Source: JBBDYQ01 sp035553855 (GTDB taxonomy: Bacteria > Actinomycetota > Thermoleophilia > Solirubrobacterales > Thermoleophilaceae). Taken from it: a stretch of 64,000 nt of DNA. Position 1 is the stretch's first letter. Every line of letters begins with the position of its first letter. The translations under genes and the position numbers were made by a program. Under the pieces are notes generated by a model that had not been told where the DNA came from, did not search any database, and was given only the letters and a program-made list of their open reading frames with translations. Shown piece by piece: positions 17,214 through 26,067 of this stretch. The DNA is taken from NCBI GenBank assembly GCA_035553855.1, contig DATMJO010000081.1, forward strand, positions 26,697 to 90,696, given 5' to 3'.

Positions 17214-18009
17214 AGTATCCGTTGATCGTGGCGAACTCTCCGCGCGGGCCCTCCGAGCGTCCGAACTCGCCCGTCACGTCGAAGCCGCAGGCCTCGATCA
17301 TCCAGCGCAGGCAGAGGCGCCCGGGCACCCACCACCAGGTGGGGTCTCCGTAGTAGGCGCCCGGGACGAAGCGCGCGTGCTCCGACAGCTCGGGTGAGGC
17401 GAGCATCATCGAGCCGAGCAAGAGCGTGCCGCCCGGCGCCGTCATCTCCCGCAGGCGGCGGAGCATCGCGATCGGCTCGAGCTCGTGGTAGAGGACGCCG
17501 TGGCAGTGGACGAGGTCGAACTCGCCCATGTCGCCGGGGTCGAGGTCCTGCCAGCCGATCTTGCGGAAATCGGCTCCGGTGCCGTAGATCGACTCGAGGA
17601 AGCGGGCCTGCTCGATGAAGTCGAACGGCTCGCAGGCCACGACCTCGCCCGCGCCGCGCAGCTTGAACATGAACGGGTCGTAGCCGGCGTTCGAGCCCAC
17701 GTCGAGGACGCGCTTGCCCTCGATCTCCCCCAGCTCCGGCCCGAGGTTGACCCAGCGCTGGTCGTTGCGCCACGCGCCGCCGATCACGAGGTCGCCGCCG
17801 AGGAGGAAGGGGCCCTGGAGCCAGGGCTGGAGCTCCTCGGCGCGAGCCAGCAGCTCGGCGCGGCGCTCGGGCGAGAGCTCCGCCGGGAGGTCCTCCGAGA
17901 AGCGCTCGAGCGAGGCGGGGTCGACCTCCGGCGCCTCGATGCGCTCCATGCCGAGCTGGCGGTCCACCGCCGCGCGGATGCCCTGGAGTGCCTCGTCGAT
18001 CGCGCTCAT
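17173..18009 (-). CDS. CmoB-like SAM-dependent methyltransferase
   Basis: 278 residues from ATG 18009, ten bases after a TAGCCT box (18025-18020). SAM-binding motif I is in VLDVGSNAGYDPFMF. The rest (LVIGGAWRNDQRW, FDLVHCHGVLYHE, MTAPGGTLLL) follows the CmoB/DUF1698 family, whose best-known member modifies wobble uridine in tRNA. Free-standing actinobacterial members are usually of unknown substrate. Its position at the start of a glycosyltransferase block suggests a glycan or lipid target instead, but this is open. Its 3' end overlaps the desaturase gene by 41 bases. Confidence 0.8.
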   Translation of the reverse strand: MSAIDEALQGIRAAVDRQLGMERIEAPEVDPASLERFSEDLPAELSPERRAELLARAEELQPWLQGPFLLGGDLVIGGAWRNDQRWVNLGPELGEIEGKRVLDVGSNAGYDPFMFKLRGAGEVVACEPFDFIEQARFLESIYGTGADFRKIGWQDLDPGDMGEFDLVHCHGVLYHELEPIAMLRRLREMTAPGGTLLLGSMMLASPELSEHARFVPGAYYGDPTWWWVPGRLCLRWMIEACGFDVTGEFGRSEGPRGEFATINGYFRATPSERPPART

Positions 18010-18022
18010 GGGCTTCGGCAGG

Positions 18023-21000
18023 CTAGCGCCGCACGACCGCCATCCCGAATCTCGATGCCCACGGGATCGCGACATCGGCCAACTCCGAGCTGCCCGTGAG
18101 CGGGGCCTGGTCGGGCATGTAGCCGACGAGCTCGCCCTCGCCGAAGCCCATCCCCTCGGCCTCGCTGCGGAACGGCGTGAGCAGCACGTCTCCGGTCACC
18201 GGGTGGACGGCCCGGAAGAGCTCGCGGCGCCCGGGGCGCCACTCCGACCAGAGGTGGCCGGCGGGCGCCGCGCCCGCAGGGGCGCCGGGCTGTGGCCCGA
18301 GCACCGGCCCCCCTCGCAGCGACCGCGCCGCCTGCGCAGAGCGCTGCGCGATGGCGCGGGCCTTCGCCGGGCGCTCCGAGAAGCCGCGCCAAGCGGCGGG
18401 CGCGAGCGCCCAGCGCGCGGCCGCCTTCAGCGGTGTGCCTCCCGGCGGGCGAGCGGCGGCCGGGATGAGGTCGGTGCCGGGAGGCGGCTCGGTCACGAGC
18501 CAGTCGTCGGCCAGCCAGACGGGGAAGGTGCCAGGCCAGGGCTCGGTGGCGAGCGCGCCGAGCTCGCCGACGCGCTCGCCCGCGGTGAAGCCGCCCGCGC
18601 CGTAGCGGTGGCGGCGGGTCTTGCGATCGAGCGAACGCGTCAGCCCGATCGTCCCGAACGGCCTGGCCTCCGGCCGGCGGCGCACCGGGTTGACCGGGTA
18701 GGCCTCGACGAAGCCGAGCGTGCCCTCCACGTCGGCCTCGGCGAGGAGCGGGTCGGCCGCGCCGGCGAGCAGGACGCGCTGCCCCGTTCCGCGGTGGACG
18801 CCGACGAGCAGCGCCTCGAGCAGCGGGAATGCCGCCTGCTCGACGAAGCCGAGGTGCTCGCCGGCGCCGGGCTCGCCCGCGGGGAGGACCGTGAGATCGG
18901 GGAGCAGGCGCGAGGTCCCCTCCAGAGGGCAGATCGAGACGCGGCCGAGGTCCCACTCGAGCTCGTATCCCGGCGGCGGGGCCTGCTGGTTCGAGAAGAC
19001 CCGGTGCTCGCCGCCCGCCTGCCGGTGGCGGCACAGGGGGATCGTCTGGGGCTTGGTCCAAGTCGGCGTGAGCGTCCAGCGGCGGACCGTGCCGAACGGC
19101 AGGCTCGGCACCTGGGGCAGCGCGGCGAGGCGCGCGCGGCGCTCGGCGGCGCGGTTGGGGTCGCCCGGCTCGCCACGCAGCGGGAACCACGCCGTCTCGC
19201 CGGGCTCCCGTGGGGCCGGCGGGCCCGGCGAGGCGTGCCACGCCAGGCGAACCCCCGAGGCGTTCATCAGACGGGCGAGTGACGCCACGGGAGACCCGGT
19301 CGCGAGGGGCAGCACGCCGGGGAGTGCGTCCTCGGCCTCGATCTTCCACGCGATCGTGTGCGGTTCGAGGTCGTCGCCGTGCTCGCGCCCGAGCAGCGTG
19401 AACGGAGGGCGGTCGGCGTCGACGAAGGCGATGGCCTCGGGCGCGGCGCCCGCCGAGGCGTGATCGTCGAGGGCGCGCAGCAGCTTCTCGAAGAAGGCGC
19501 GGTCGGTCAGCAGCTCCCCGCCGGTGCCGGAGGTGGCCACGAGCACGCGCCCCCGGGCGGCGTCGAGGGCGTCGGCCAGCGCGTGAGCGGGGGTGACCGA
19601 CAGTGCGGGCGGGATCCGCCGGACGGCGGGGGCGGGCACGGCCGCGGGCCAGGCGCCCTCGTAGCGCGCGACGATCTCGGCGTCGATCGACGACTGGAGG
19701 GCGAGCCTCGTGGCGACGCGCTCCCCGGCCTCGGTGCCGGATTCGATCCGGCGCAACGGGATGAAGGAGAGCGCGGGCGCCCAGCTCGCCTTCACCTCGA
19801 GCTCGCGCCGGACGAGCGGCGAGCGCGCGCGGATCACCTCGGAGGGCAGCTCGGACGAGTACTCCACGCTGTCCGAGCGGTTGAAGCCCCACTTGCGGTA
19901 GAGCACGGTCTGCCCGCGGGCGGGCTCGCCCGCCACGTCGCGCTCGGCGAGCTGGAGCATCAGGTCCCAGTCCTCGTGCCCGACCCGGATCTCCTCCTCG
20001 AAGCGCACGCCGGCGCGGAACACGTCGGCGTCGAACAGCGAGCAGGTGTCGCAGTAGTTACCGGTCAGGAGCGTGAAACGGTTGTACTCGGGGGCGTCGA
20101 ACCAGTCGTCGCGGTTGCCGAAGTACTGCACGCTCGGGTATACGAACCCCACGGTCTCGCCCGCGCCCGAGAGCTGCGCCACGAGCCGCTCGACCGCGTC
20201 GGGAACCAGCAGGTTGTCGGCGTCGACGGGCAGGACGTAGCGGCCGTTGATCCGCTCGAGGGCGCGGTTGCGCGCGACGCTCGGGCCGGCGTTCTCGGGC
20301 AGCCGCTCGACGGTCACGCCGCGGCGCTCGAGGGCATCGAGGACCTCGTGCGTCTCGCGGTCGGTCGAGCCGTCGTCAACGACCACGATCTCGATCTCGG
20401 GATGGGTCTGGGCCTCGACGGACTCGACGCAGCCGGGCAGGAAGCGGCCGTGGTTGAAGCAGGGGATCACGACCGAGACGAGCGGCACGCCGTGGACGGG
20501 GCGGTCGGTGAACCGCAGCGGCGGCGCCTGCTCGCGCAGGGGCACGACGGGTGCCCCGTTCGCGGGCGCCTTCGGGCCCGCGAGGATCTCGTCGTAGAGC
20601 GCCTCGTGCTCGCTCGCCATGCGCTCCAGCGGGAACTCCGAGAGCATCCGCTGCCGCGCGCGCTCGCCGAGCTCGCGGCGGGCCGCGCCGTCCTCGACAA
20701 GCCGGCGGAGCGCCGCGGCGTAGGCCTCGACATCGTCGCGCGGGTCCACGAGCACCCCGTCCGGGCCGATCACCTCGACGTTGCCTGGCAGCGCCGGGGC
20801 GATCACCGGCACGCCCATCGCCATCGCCTCGTATGCGACATAGGGGACGCCCTCGAAGACGCTCGTCATCAGCAGCAGGTCGCAGGCGCGGAACCACCGC
20901 GCGAGCTCCGGCGTGGGCGGGTGGAAGTGCACGTTGCCGGGGGCCGCGTCGCGGATCTCCCGCTCGAGCGGCCCGTCGCCGACCACATGCAGGTCGAAGG

Positions 21001-21652
21001 GCGCGCCGGTCGCCGCCTCCACCACCCGCAGCATCAGATGGGGGTCCTTCTGGTCGACGAGGCGGCCCGGATACAGCACCTGCACCCGCTCGGGGTCGAG
21101 GCCCTCGATCGGCTCGACGCGCTGGGGCGAGAACTCGCGCGCGGCGTCCACGCCGGTGTGGATCACGCGGATCTTGCCGCGCGGGACCCCGTACCCGTGG
21201 ACGACGTCGGCGAGGTGCTCGCTCGTCACGCTGAACACGTCCACGAGGTTGCCGTAGCGCGTCGTGACGTAGCGCACGTACCCGGAGCGGTCGGCCTCCT
21301 CGACGTGGAGCTGGACGACGACCTTCGGCGGGTCCGGCAGGCAGCCGAGGTCGGGGAGCATGTCGTAGCCGAGGCGCGAGTTCATGACGTGGAGCACCCG
21401 GACGCCGCGCGAGTCGATCAGGTCGAACAGGAAGCGCGGCATCTCGGAGCCGGGCATGAGCTCGGGCAGCGGCCACGCCTCCGAGGCGTAGGGGAGGACC
21501 TCCCGGAAGCGGCGGTTCTCCGAGGGCTGGGTGGTCGCGAGCAGCGGCTCGAAGCGGTCGCGGTCGATGAAACGGAACCAGTCGATCGTCCCCTTGTCCG
21601 TCCCGCCGTAGTCCACCCACGGCGCGAGGTGCAGCACTGGGATCCGGGTCAC
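18023..21652 (-). CDS. Giant glycosyltransferase: GT4 domain, GT2 domain and a large unclassified C-terminal region
   Basis: 1209 residues from a GTG at 21652 that overlaps the upstream methyltransferase stop. Residues about 1-380 form a GT-B domain: LHLAPWVDYGGTDKG, VLYPGRLVDQKDPH and the E-x7-E motif in FEGVPYVAYEAMAMG. Residues about 415-640 form a GT-A family 2 domain: PLVSVVIPCFNHGRFLPGC, VVVDDGSTDRE, and VLPVDADN as the metal site. Residues about 650-1209 are rich in Pro, Ala and Arg, contain short ordered patches (LTPTWTKPQTIPLCRHRQ, LGFVEQAAFPLLEALLVG), and match nothing I recognise. Two complete transferases in one chain suggest sequential sugar addition. It shares an operon with a methyltransferase and a further family 2 enzyme. 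Confidence 0.88.
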   Translation of the reverse strand: MTRIPVLHLAPWVDYGGTDKGTIDWFRFIDRDRFEPLLATTQPSENRRFREVLPYASEAWPLPELMPGSEMPRFLFDLIDSRGVRVLHVMNSRLGYDMLPDLGCLPDPPKVVVQLHVEEADRSGYVRYVTTRYGNLVDVFSVTSEHLADVVHGYGVPRGKIRVIHTGVDAAREFSPQRVEPIEGLDPERVQVLYPGRLVDQKDPHLMLRVVEAATGAPFDLHVVGDGPLEREIRDAAPGNVHFHPPTPELARWFRACDLLLMTSVFEGVPYVAYEAMAMGVPVIAPALPGNVEVIGPDGVLVDPRDDVEAYAAALRRLVEDGAARRELGERARQRMLSEFPLERMASEHEALYDEILAGPKAPANGAPVVPLREQAPPLRFTDRPVHGVPLVSVVIPCFNHGRFLPGCVESVEAQTHPEIEIVVVDDGSTDRETHEVLDALERRGVTVERLPENAGPSVARNRALERINGRYVLPVDADNLLVPDAVERLVAQLSGAGETVGFVYPSVQYFGNRDDWFDAPEYNRFTLLTGNYCDTCSLFDADVFRAGVRFEEEIRVGHEDWDLMLQLAERDVAGEPARGQTVLYRKWGFNRSDSVEYSSELPSEVIRARSPLVRRELEVKASWAPALSFIPLRRIESGTEAGERVATRLALQSSIDAEIVARYEGAWPAAVPAPAVRRIPPALSVTPAHALADALDAARGRVLVATSGTGGELLTDRAFFEKLLRALDDHASAGAAPEAIAFVDADRPPFTLLGREHGDDLEPHTIAWKIEAEDALPGVLPLATGSPVASLARLMNASGVRLAWHASPGPPAPREPGETAWFPLRGEPGDPNRAAERRARLAALPQVPSLPFGTVRRWTLTPTWTKPQTIPLCRHRQAGGEHRVFSNQQAPPPGYELEWDLGRVSICPLEGTSRLLPDLTVLPAGEPGAGEHLGFVEQAAFPLLEALLVGVHRGTGQRVLLAGAADPLLAEADVEGTLGFVEAYPVNPVRRRPEARPFGTIGLTRSLDRKTRRHRYGAGGFTAGERVGELGALATEPWPGTFPVWLADDWLVTEPPPGTDLIPAAARPPGGTPLKAAARWALAPAAWRGFSERPAKARAIAQRSAQAARSLRGGPVLGPQPGAPAGAAPAGHLWSEWRPGRRELFRAVHPVTGDVLLTPFRSEAEGMGFGEGELVGYMPDQAPLTGSSELADVAIPWASRFGMAVVRR

Positions 21653-22338
21653 GGCCTCGTCGCGGTCGCGCAGTAGCCGAGCGGAAGGAGGCGCCGGGTG
21701 TCGAGCGGCGCGAGCGCGGCGAGCTCGTCCGAGAGCGCGACGAGCGCCTCCGCGGCCTCGCGCCGCTTGCCGTCGAGCCCGTCGGGAGCCTCGCCGATCA
21801 TCGCCGGCACGTTTCGCATGAGCTGCGCGAGCGTGGTGAACGAGTCGCCGCGCGGCTCGACCGCCACCTCGGCGAAGCCTGCCGCCTCGATCAGGAGCCG
21901 CAGCCCGCCCTCGGTGAAGCGCCAGTAGTCGTGAGGCAGCTCGTGCAGCTCCCACACGAGCGGCGCACTCAGGTACAGGCGCCCGCCCGGGCGCAGCACG
22001 CGCAGGAGCTCGGCGAGGACGCCGGGTGGATCCTGGACGTGCTCGAGCACCTGGGTGAAGAGGACGGCGTCGAAGGAGGCCTCGCCGAACGGCAGGTCGT
22101 CGGCGGGTGCCACCACCCGCACGTCCTCGGCCTCGTGCACCGACTCGGACCAGTCGGTTGCGAGATACTCGGTGTGGTCGAAGAGTTCGCGGTACGGCGA
22201 GTCCCCGGCGCCGACGTCGGCCACCTTCGCGTTCGCCGGCAGCTCGCCGGCGGCGCGGACCATGAACTCGAGGATCGGGCGGCGCTCGAACGGTTGCTCG
22301 TCCGCGAAGCGCCGGAGCCGCTCGGAGACGCCGCGCAC
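21649..22338 (-). CDS. Class I SAM-dependent methyltransferase
   Basis: 229 residues from a GTG at 22338. SAM motif I is VADVGAGDSPYREL, motif II is FDAVLFTQVLEHV, and RVLRPGGRLYLSAPLV follows, a standard small-molecule or sugar methyltransferase layout (Methyltransf_11 type). It sits three bases downstream of a family 2 glycosyltransferase and overlaps the giant glycosyltransferase start, so it belongs to a three-gene operon. A likely role is to methylate a sugar of the glycan or cap its end, which would fit the recognition domain on the Wzt ATPase, but the target is inferred. Confidence 0.85.
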   Translation of the reverse strand: MRGVSERLRRFADEQPFERRPILEFMVRAAGELPANAKVADVGAGDSPYRELFDHTEYLATDWSESVHEAEDVRVVAPADDLPFGEASFDAVLFTQVLEHVQDPPGVLAELLRVLRPGGRLYLSAPLVWELHELPHDYWRFTEGGLRLLIEAAGFAEVAVEPRGDSFTTLAQLMRNVPAMIGEAPDGLDGKRREAAEALVALSDELAALAPLDTRRLLPLGYCATATRP

Positions 22339-22341
22339 CGG

Positions 22342-23043
22342 TCAGCCCTCCCGCGCGACCGTGCGCCGCAGGCGGAGCAGGTCGAGTTGGACGCCCGCTA
22401 TCTCCGAGAGCGTCGCCCCGGTCTGGCGCCCTGCGACGCGGGGGAAGTGCTCGATCTCTATCTCCGTGACCGAGATGCCCTTGCGGTGGGCGCGCAGCAG
22501 GATCTCCGCGGGGATGAGCGCGCTCTGCGAGACGACGCTCGGGATCAGCTCGTCGACGGCCCGCCTCGTGAACGCCATCGAGGAGTGCGCGTCGTTCACG
22601 TCCACGCCGATGACCATCCGCTCGACCCGGTTGTTCACAGCGGAGATGAACCTGCGCATCGCGTTGTCGGCGCGGTTGACCCTGTGGGAGGCGACGATGT
22701 CCGCGCGGCCGGCCGCCTCTACGAAGGCGGGGGTCACGTTCGGGTGGATCTGGAGATCGGCGGGGAGGAAGACCATGACGTCCCCGGTCGCGGCCTTGAG
22801 GCCGACGATCTCGGACGGGTGGCAGCCGATGTTCTCACCCGGAGCGTGGGCGATCACCCGGAGCATCGGTTCGCCCTCGCCGATCTCGCGCAGGAGCTCG
22901 CCGGAGCCGTCGGTGGAGCCGTCGTCGATCACGATGATCTCGTGGCTTCCCTCGAAGCCCGAGACCGCCTCGCGGCAGGCGTCGACCAGCGTCGGGATGT
23001 TGTCGCGCTCGTTGTGCGCGGGGATGACGAGGGAGACGTCCAT
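22342..23043 (-). CDS. Family 2 glycosyltransferase (short, soluble)
   Basis: 233 residues starting MDVSLVIPAHNERDNIPTLV. It has IIVIDDGSTDGSGELL, the metal-site region VMVFLPADLQIHP, and a C-terminus ending in a helix. The length is that of a catalytic domain without membrane anchors, as in DPM1-like enzymes. The ATG at 23043 is preceded by a TAGCAT box at 23060-23055, eleven bases away, so this is probably the lead gene of the minus-strand operon. It may attach a sugar to a lipid phosphate or to the growing chain. Confidence 0.88.
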   Translation of the reverse strand: MDVSLVIPAHNERDNIPTLVDACREAVSGFEGSHEIIVIDDGSTDGSGELLREIGEGEPMLRVIAHAPGENIGCHPSEIVGLKAATGDVMVFLPADLQIHPNVTPAFVEAAGRADIVASHRVNRADNAMRRFISAVNNRVERMVIGVDVNDAHSSMAFTRRAVDELIPSVVSQSALIPAEILLRAHRKGISVTEIEIEHFPRVAGRQTGATLSEIAGVQLDLLRLRRTVAREG

Positions 23044-23054
23044 GACGCGGGCGG

Positions 23055-23197
23055 ATGCTAGAGCGCCCCGCGCGGAGCCGTCCGATGCCCGCCGCCGGAA
23101 CCCGCATCGGGCCCCGTCCCGTCCGGCGAACGGCCTGCTGCGCATGACCTCGGTCATTGCGTGCCTCCCGTTCGGGTCCCGGGCGAGTCTCTAACAT
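23055..23197. promoter_or_regulatory. Divergent promoter region of the two central glycan operons
   Basis: TAGCAT on the minus strand (23060-23055) fits a leaderless promoter for the family 2 transferase. On the plus strand TAACAT (23192-23197) is a candidate -10 box for asnB, leaving a leader of about 30 bases with no strong ribosome binding site. The rest of the 190-base gap shows nothing recognisable. Confidence 0.4.
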
Positions 23198-23233
23198 CGC
23201 CCGGCCCCCGGCCAGCGCGGGGGTCATCTCGTC

Positions 23234-25006
23234 ATGTGCGGAATCTGCGGCGTCGCCAGCCTTCACGAGCCCCTGTCCGACGGCCAGGGGGAGGTCGCGG
23301 CGATGGTCGCGGCCATCAACCACCGCGGGCCCGACTCGCGCGGCTGGCACGTCGAGAAGCGCGTCGCGCTCGGCGCGGCGCGGCTCGCGATCATCGACCT
23401 GCACGGCGGCGACCAGCCGATCTACAACGAGGACCGCACGCTCGCCTGCGTCTACAACGGCGAGGTCTACAACTACCGCGAGCTTCGCCGCGAACTGCTC
23501 GCCCGCGGCCACGACCTCCGCTCGGAGACCGATTCCGAGACGATCGTCCACCTGTTCGAGGAGGACGGCATCGACCTCGTCCGCCGCCTCAACGGGATGT
23601 TCGGCTTCGCGCTGTGGGACTCGCGCCGCGAGACGCTCTGGCTCGCGCGCGACCGCTACGGGATCAAGCCGATCTACTACCACTTCGACGGAGGGACGCT
23701 CTCGTTCGGGTCGGAGGTGAAGTGCCTGCTGGCGACCGGGCGGGTGCGCCCCGAGCTCGACCTGGGCGCGTTCACGGAGCTCTTCACCTTCCAGAACATC
23801 CTCTCGGACACGAGCCTCTTCAAGGGCGTGGAGATGGTCCCGCCGGGTCACGTCCTGCGCCTCGACCGCGACGGCATCGAGCTGATCCGCTACTGGGACG
23901 CGCTCCCCGAGCCCAGCCCCGTTTCACGCGACGAGGCCGTCGCCGGCGTCCGCGAGCGTTTCGAGGAGGGGGTCCAGGCCCAGCTCGTCTCCGACGTGGA
24001 GGTCGCGAGCTACCTGTCGGGCGGGCTCGACACCGGCGCGATCGCCGCGGCGGCCGCGCGCGGGCTCGACCGCCTCACGACCTTCGCCACGGGCTTCGAC
24101 GTCTCCGGGGCGACCGGCCGCGAGGCGGGCTTCGACGAGCGCTCGGACGCGGCGGAGCTGGCGGGGCAGATCGGCTCCCACCACCACGAGCTGCTGCTCG
24201 ACCACCACGACCTCGACATGGTCCTGCCCCGTCTCGTGCGCCACCTCGAGGAGCCGCGGATGAGCTTCTCCTACCCCAACTACCTGACGGCCGGCTTCGC
24301 GAGCCGCTGGGTGAAGGTCGTCCTCTCCGGCGCCGGCGGCGACGAGTTCTTCGGCGGCTATCCCTGGCGCTACGAGTTCGCCGGCAGGCCCGGCTTCGAG
24401 GACGCCTACTTCGACTACTGGGAGCGGCTGATGCCGCGCGGAGAGCTTGCGAAAGCCGTCTCGGCCGACATCGACCTCGAGCGTCCCAGGTCCGTGTACG
24501 ACGGGATCATGGGCCGCGCCGAGGGCCTCTCGGACATCGACCGGACGCTCTACTTCGAGTCCAAGACGTTCCTGCACGGCCTCCTGATCGTCGAGGACAA
24601 GCTGTCGATGGCCCACTCGCTCGAGTCGCGGGTCCCGTTCCTCGACAACGGCCTGGTGGACTACGTGCTGACGCTCCCGGCGGAGGTCAAGCTACACTCC
24701 GGGCGTTCCAAGGATCTGTTCCGCCGGGCGATGACGGTCCTTCTACCCGAGGAGGTAATCTCCCGGAAGAAGACCGGCTTCACACCCCCGCAGGAAGCGT
24801 GGTTTCGGGGCGAGCAGGCGGGATACGTTGAGCGGACGCTGCTTTCGGAGGCGGCGTGCGACCGGGGGCTGTTCCGAGTCGATTTCGTGCGCGACGTGTT
24901 GGCAGACCACCGGGAGGGCAGGGCCGACAGGCGCCTTCTGCTCTGGACCATGCTGTGCCTCGAATGGTGGCATCGAATCTTCGTGGATGGTGAACACACG
25001 ACATGA
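23234..25006 (+). CDS. asnB: AsnB-type glutamine-dependent amidotransferase (asparagine synthetase family)
   Basis: 590 residues. Met-Cys2 starts the N-terminal glutaminase domain (Cys2 is the nucleophile after Met removal), with NHRGPDS, YNGEVYNYRELR and the SETDSETI loop. The C-terminal synthetase domain starts around residue 230; its PP-loop is SGGLDT (262-267) where most relatives have SGGLDS, and SGAGGDEFFGGYPWR follows. The reaction is ATP-dependent amidation using glutamine ammonia. In polysaccharide loci such proteins often amidate a sugar acid or similar group instead of aspartate. It is the first gene of a 13-gene plus-strand run, overlapping the next gene by four bases. Confidence 0.9.
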   Translation: MCGICGVASLHEPLSDGQGEVAAMVAAINHRGPDSRGWHVEKRVALGAARLAIIDLHGGDQPIYNEDRTLACVYNGEVYNYRELRRELLARGHDLRSETDSETIVHLFEEDGIDLVRRLNGMFGFALWDSRRETLWLARDRYGIKPIYYHFDGGTLSFGSEVKCLLATGRVRPELDLGAFTELFTFQNILSDTSLFKGVEMVPPGHVLRLDRDGIELIRYWDALPEPSPVSRDEAVAGVRERFEEGVQAQLVSDVEVASYLSGGLDTGAIAAAAARGLDRLTTFATGFDVSGATGREAGFDERSDAAELAGQIGSHHHELLLDHHDLDMVLPRLVRHLEEPRMSFSYPNYLTAGFASRWVKVVLSGAGGDEFFGGYPWRYEFAGRPGFEDAYFDYWERLMPRGELAKAVSADIDLERPRSVYDGIMGRAEGLSDIDRTLYFESKTFLHGLLIVEDKLSMAHSLESRVPFLDNGLVDYVLTLPAEVKLHSGRSKDLFRRAMTVLLPEEVISRKKTGFTPPQEAWFRGEQAGYVERTLLSEAACDRGLFRVDFVRDVLADHREGRADRRLLLWTMLCLEWWHRIFVDGEHTT

Positions 25007-26067
25007 ATGAAGTCCGCATAGGACTCGCCGGCGTGGGCTACTGGGGATCCAAGCTCGCGCGAAACATCGCCGACGGCACCGGCTCCAGGCTCGCGGGGAT
25101 CTGCGATCCCGAGCCGGGCCGCCTCTCGGCGGTCGTCGATCGCTACCCGGGGGCGCGTGGCTTCACCGACCTCGCGGAGATGCTCGCCTCGGACGAGATC
25201 GACGCGGTCGTGCTCGCAACCCCGGCGAGCCGCCACCACGAGCACGCCACGGCGGCGCTCGAGGCGGCCAAGCACGTGCTGGTCGAGAAGCCGCTCGCGC
25301 TGAACGCGGCCGACTGCCGCTCGATCCAGTTGCTCGCCGCCGAGCGCGACCTCGTCGCGATGGTCGGCCACACCTTCATCTACTCGGAGCCCGTGCGGAT
25401 GCTCCGCCGCCTCGTCGTCGAGGGCGAGCTCGGGGATCTCCTCTACATCTACGGCCAGCGCCTGAACCTGGGCGTCATCCGCGATGACCTGAACGCGCTC
25501 TGGAACTTCGGCCCGCACGACGTCTCGATCCTGCTCTACCTGATGGGCGAGGCGCCCGTGCGCGTGAGCGCGCGCCAGTACTGCCTGCTGGACCGCCACC
25601 TGGAGGACGTCGCCTTCGTGAACCTCGAGTTCGCGAACGGCGCCGTCGGCCACATCCATCTCTCCTGGCTCGACCCGCGCAAGGTGCGCGAGTACACGGT
25701 GGTCGGCGACGGCAAGATGGCCGTCTACGACGACACCGACGTCGAGGCGCCGATCCGGATCTACGACAAGGGCGTCACGAAGAAGGGCGCGTTCGGCGCC
25801 GACTTCGACCCGGCCACGCCCGAGGGCTTCGGGGAGTTCAAGCTCGAGGTCCGCGCCGGCGACATCCTGATCCCGCGCGTCCAGGGCCGCGAGCCGCTGC
25901 GCGTCGAGATCGAGCACTTCGCCGAATGCGTCGCCAACGGCGCCCAGCCCATCACCGACGCCGCGCACGGCCTCGAGGTCGTCGCGATCCTGGAGGCGGC
26001 CGAGCGCTCGGCCGCCGCCGGCGGCGCCGTCGTCGACCTCGCGGTCCATGAACGTCCCGCTGCTTGA
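25003..26067 (+). CDS. Gfo/Idh/MocA-family sugar dehydrogenase
   Basis: 354 residues. The N-terminal Rossmann fold has GLAGVGYWGSKLARN, and VLVEKPLALNAAD is the conserved EKP motif carrying the catalytic-site lysine. FGPHDVSILLYL matches the family's substrate-side histidine. Together with the aminotransferase immediately downstream it looks like the pair that oxidises a nucleotide sugar to a keto sugar and then aminates it, as in WlbA/WlbC-type routes to 3-amino sugars. It overlaps asnB by four bases and the aminotransferase by 20 bases, so the genes are translated together. Confidence 0.9.
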   Translation: MNEVRIGLAGVGYWGSKLARNIADGTGSRLAGICDPEPGRLSAVVDRYPGARGFTDLAEMLASDEIDAVVLATPASRHHEHATAALEAAKHVLVEKPLALNAADCRSIQLLAAERDLVAMVGHTFIYSEPVRMLRRLVVEGELGDLLYIYGQRLNLGVIRDDLNALWNFGPHDVSILLYLMGEAPVRVSARQYCLLDRHLEDVAFVNLEFANGAVGHIHLSWLDPRKVREYTVVGDGKMAVYDDTDVEAPIRIYDKGVTKKGAFGADFDPATPEGFGEFKLEVRAGDILIPRVQGREPLRVEIEHFAECVANGAQPITDAAHGLEVVAILEAAERSAAAGGAVVDLAVHERPAA

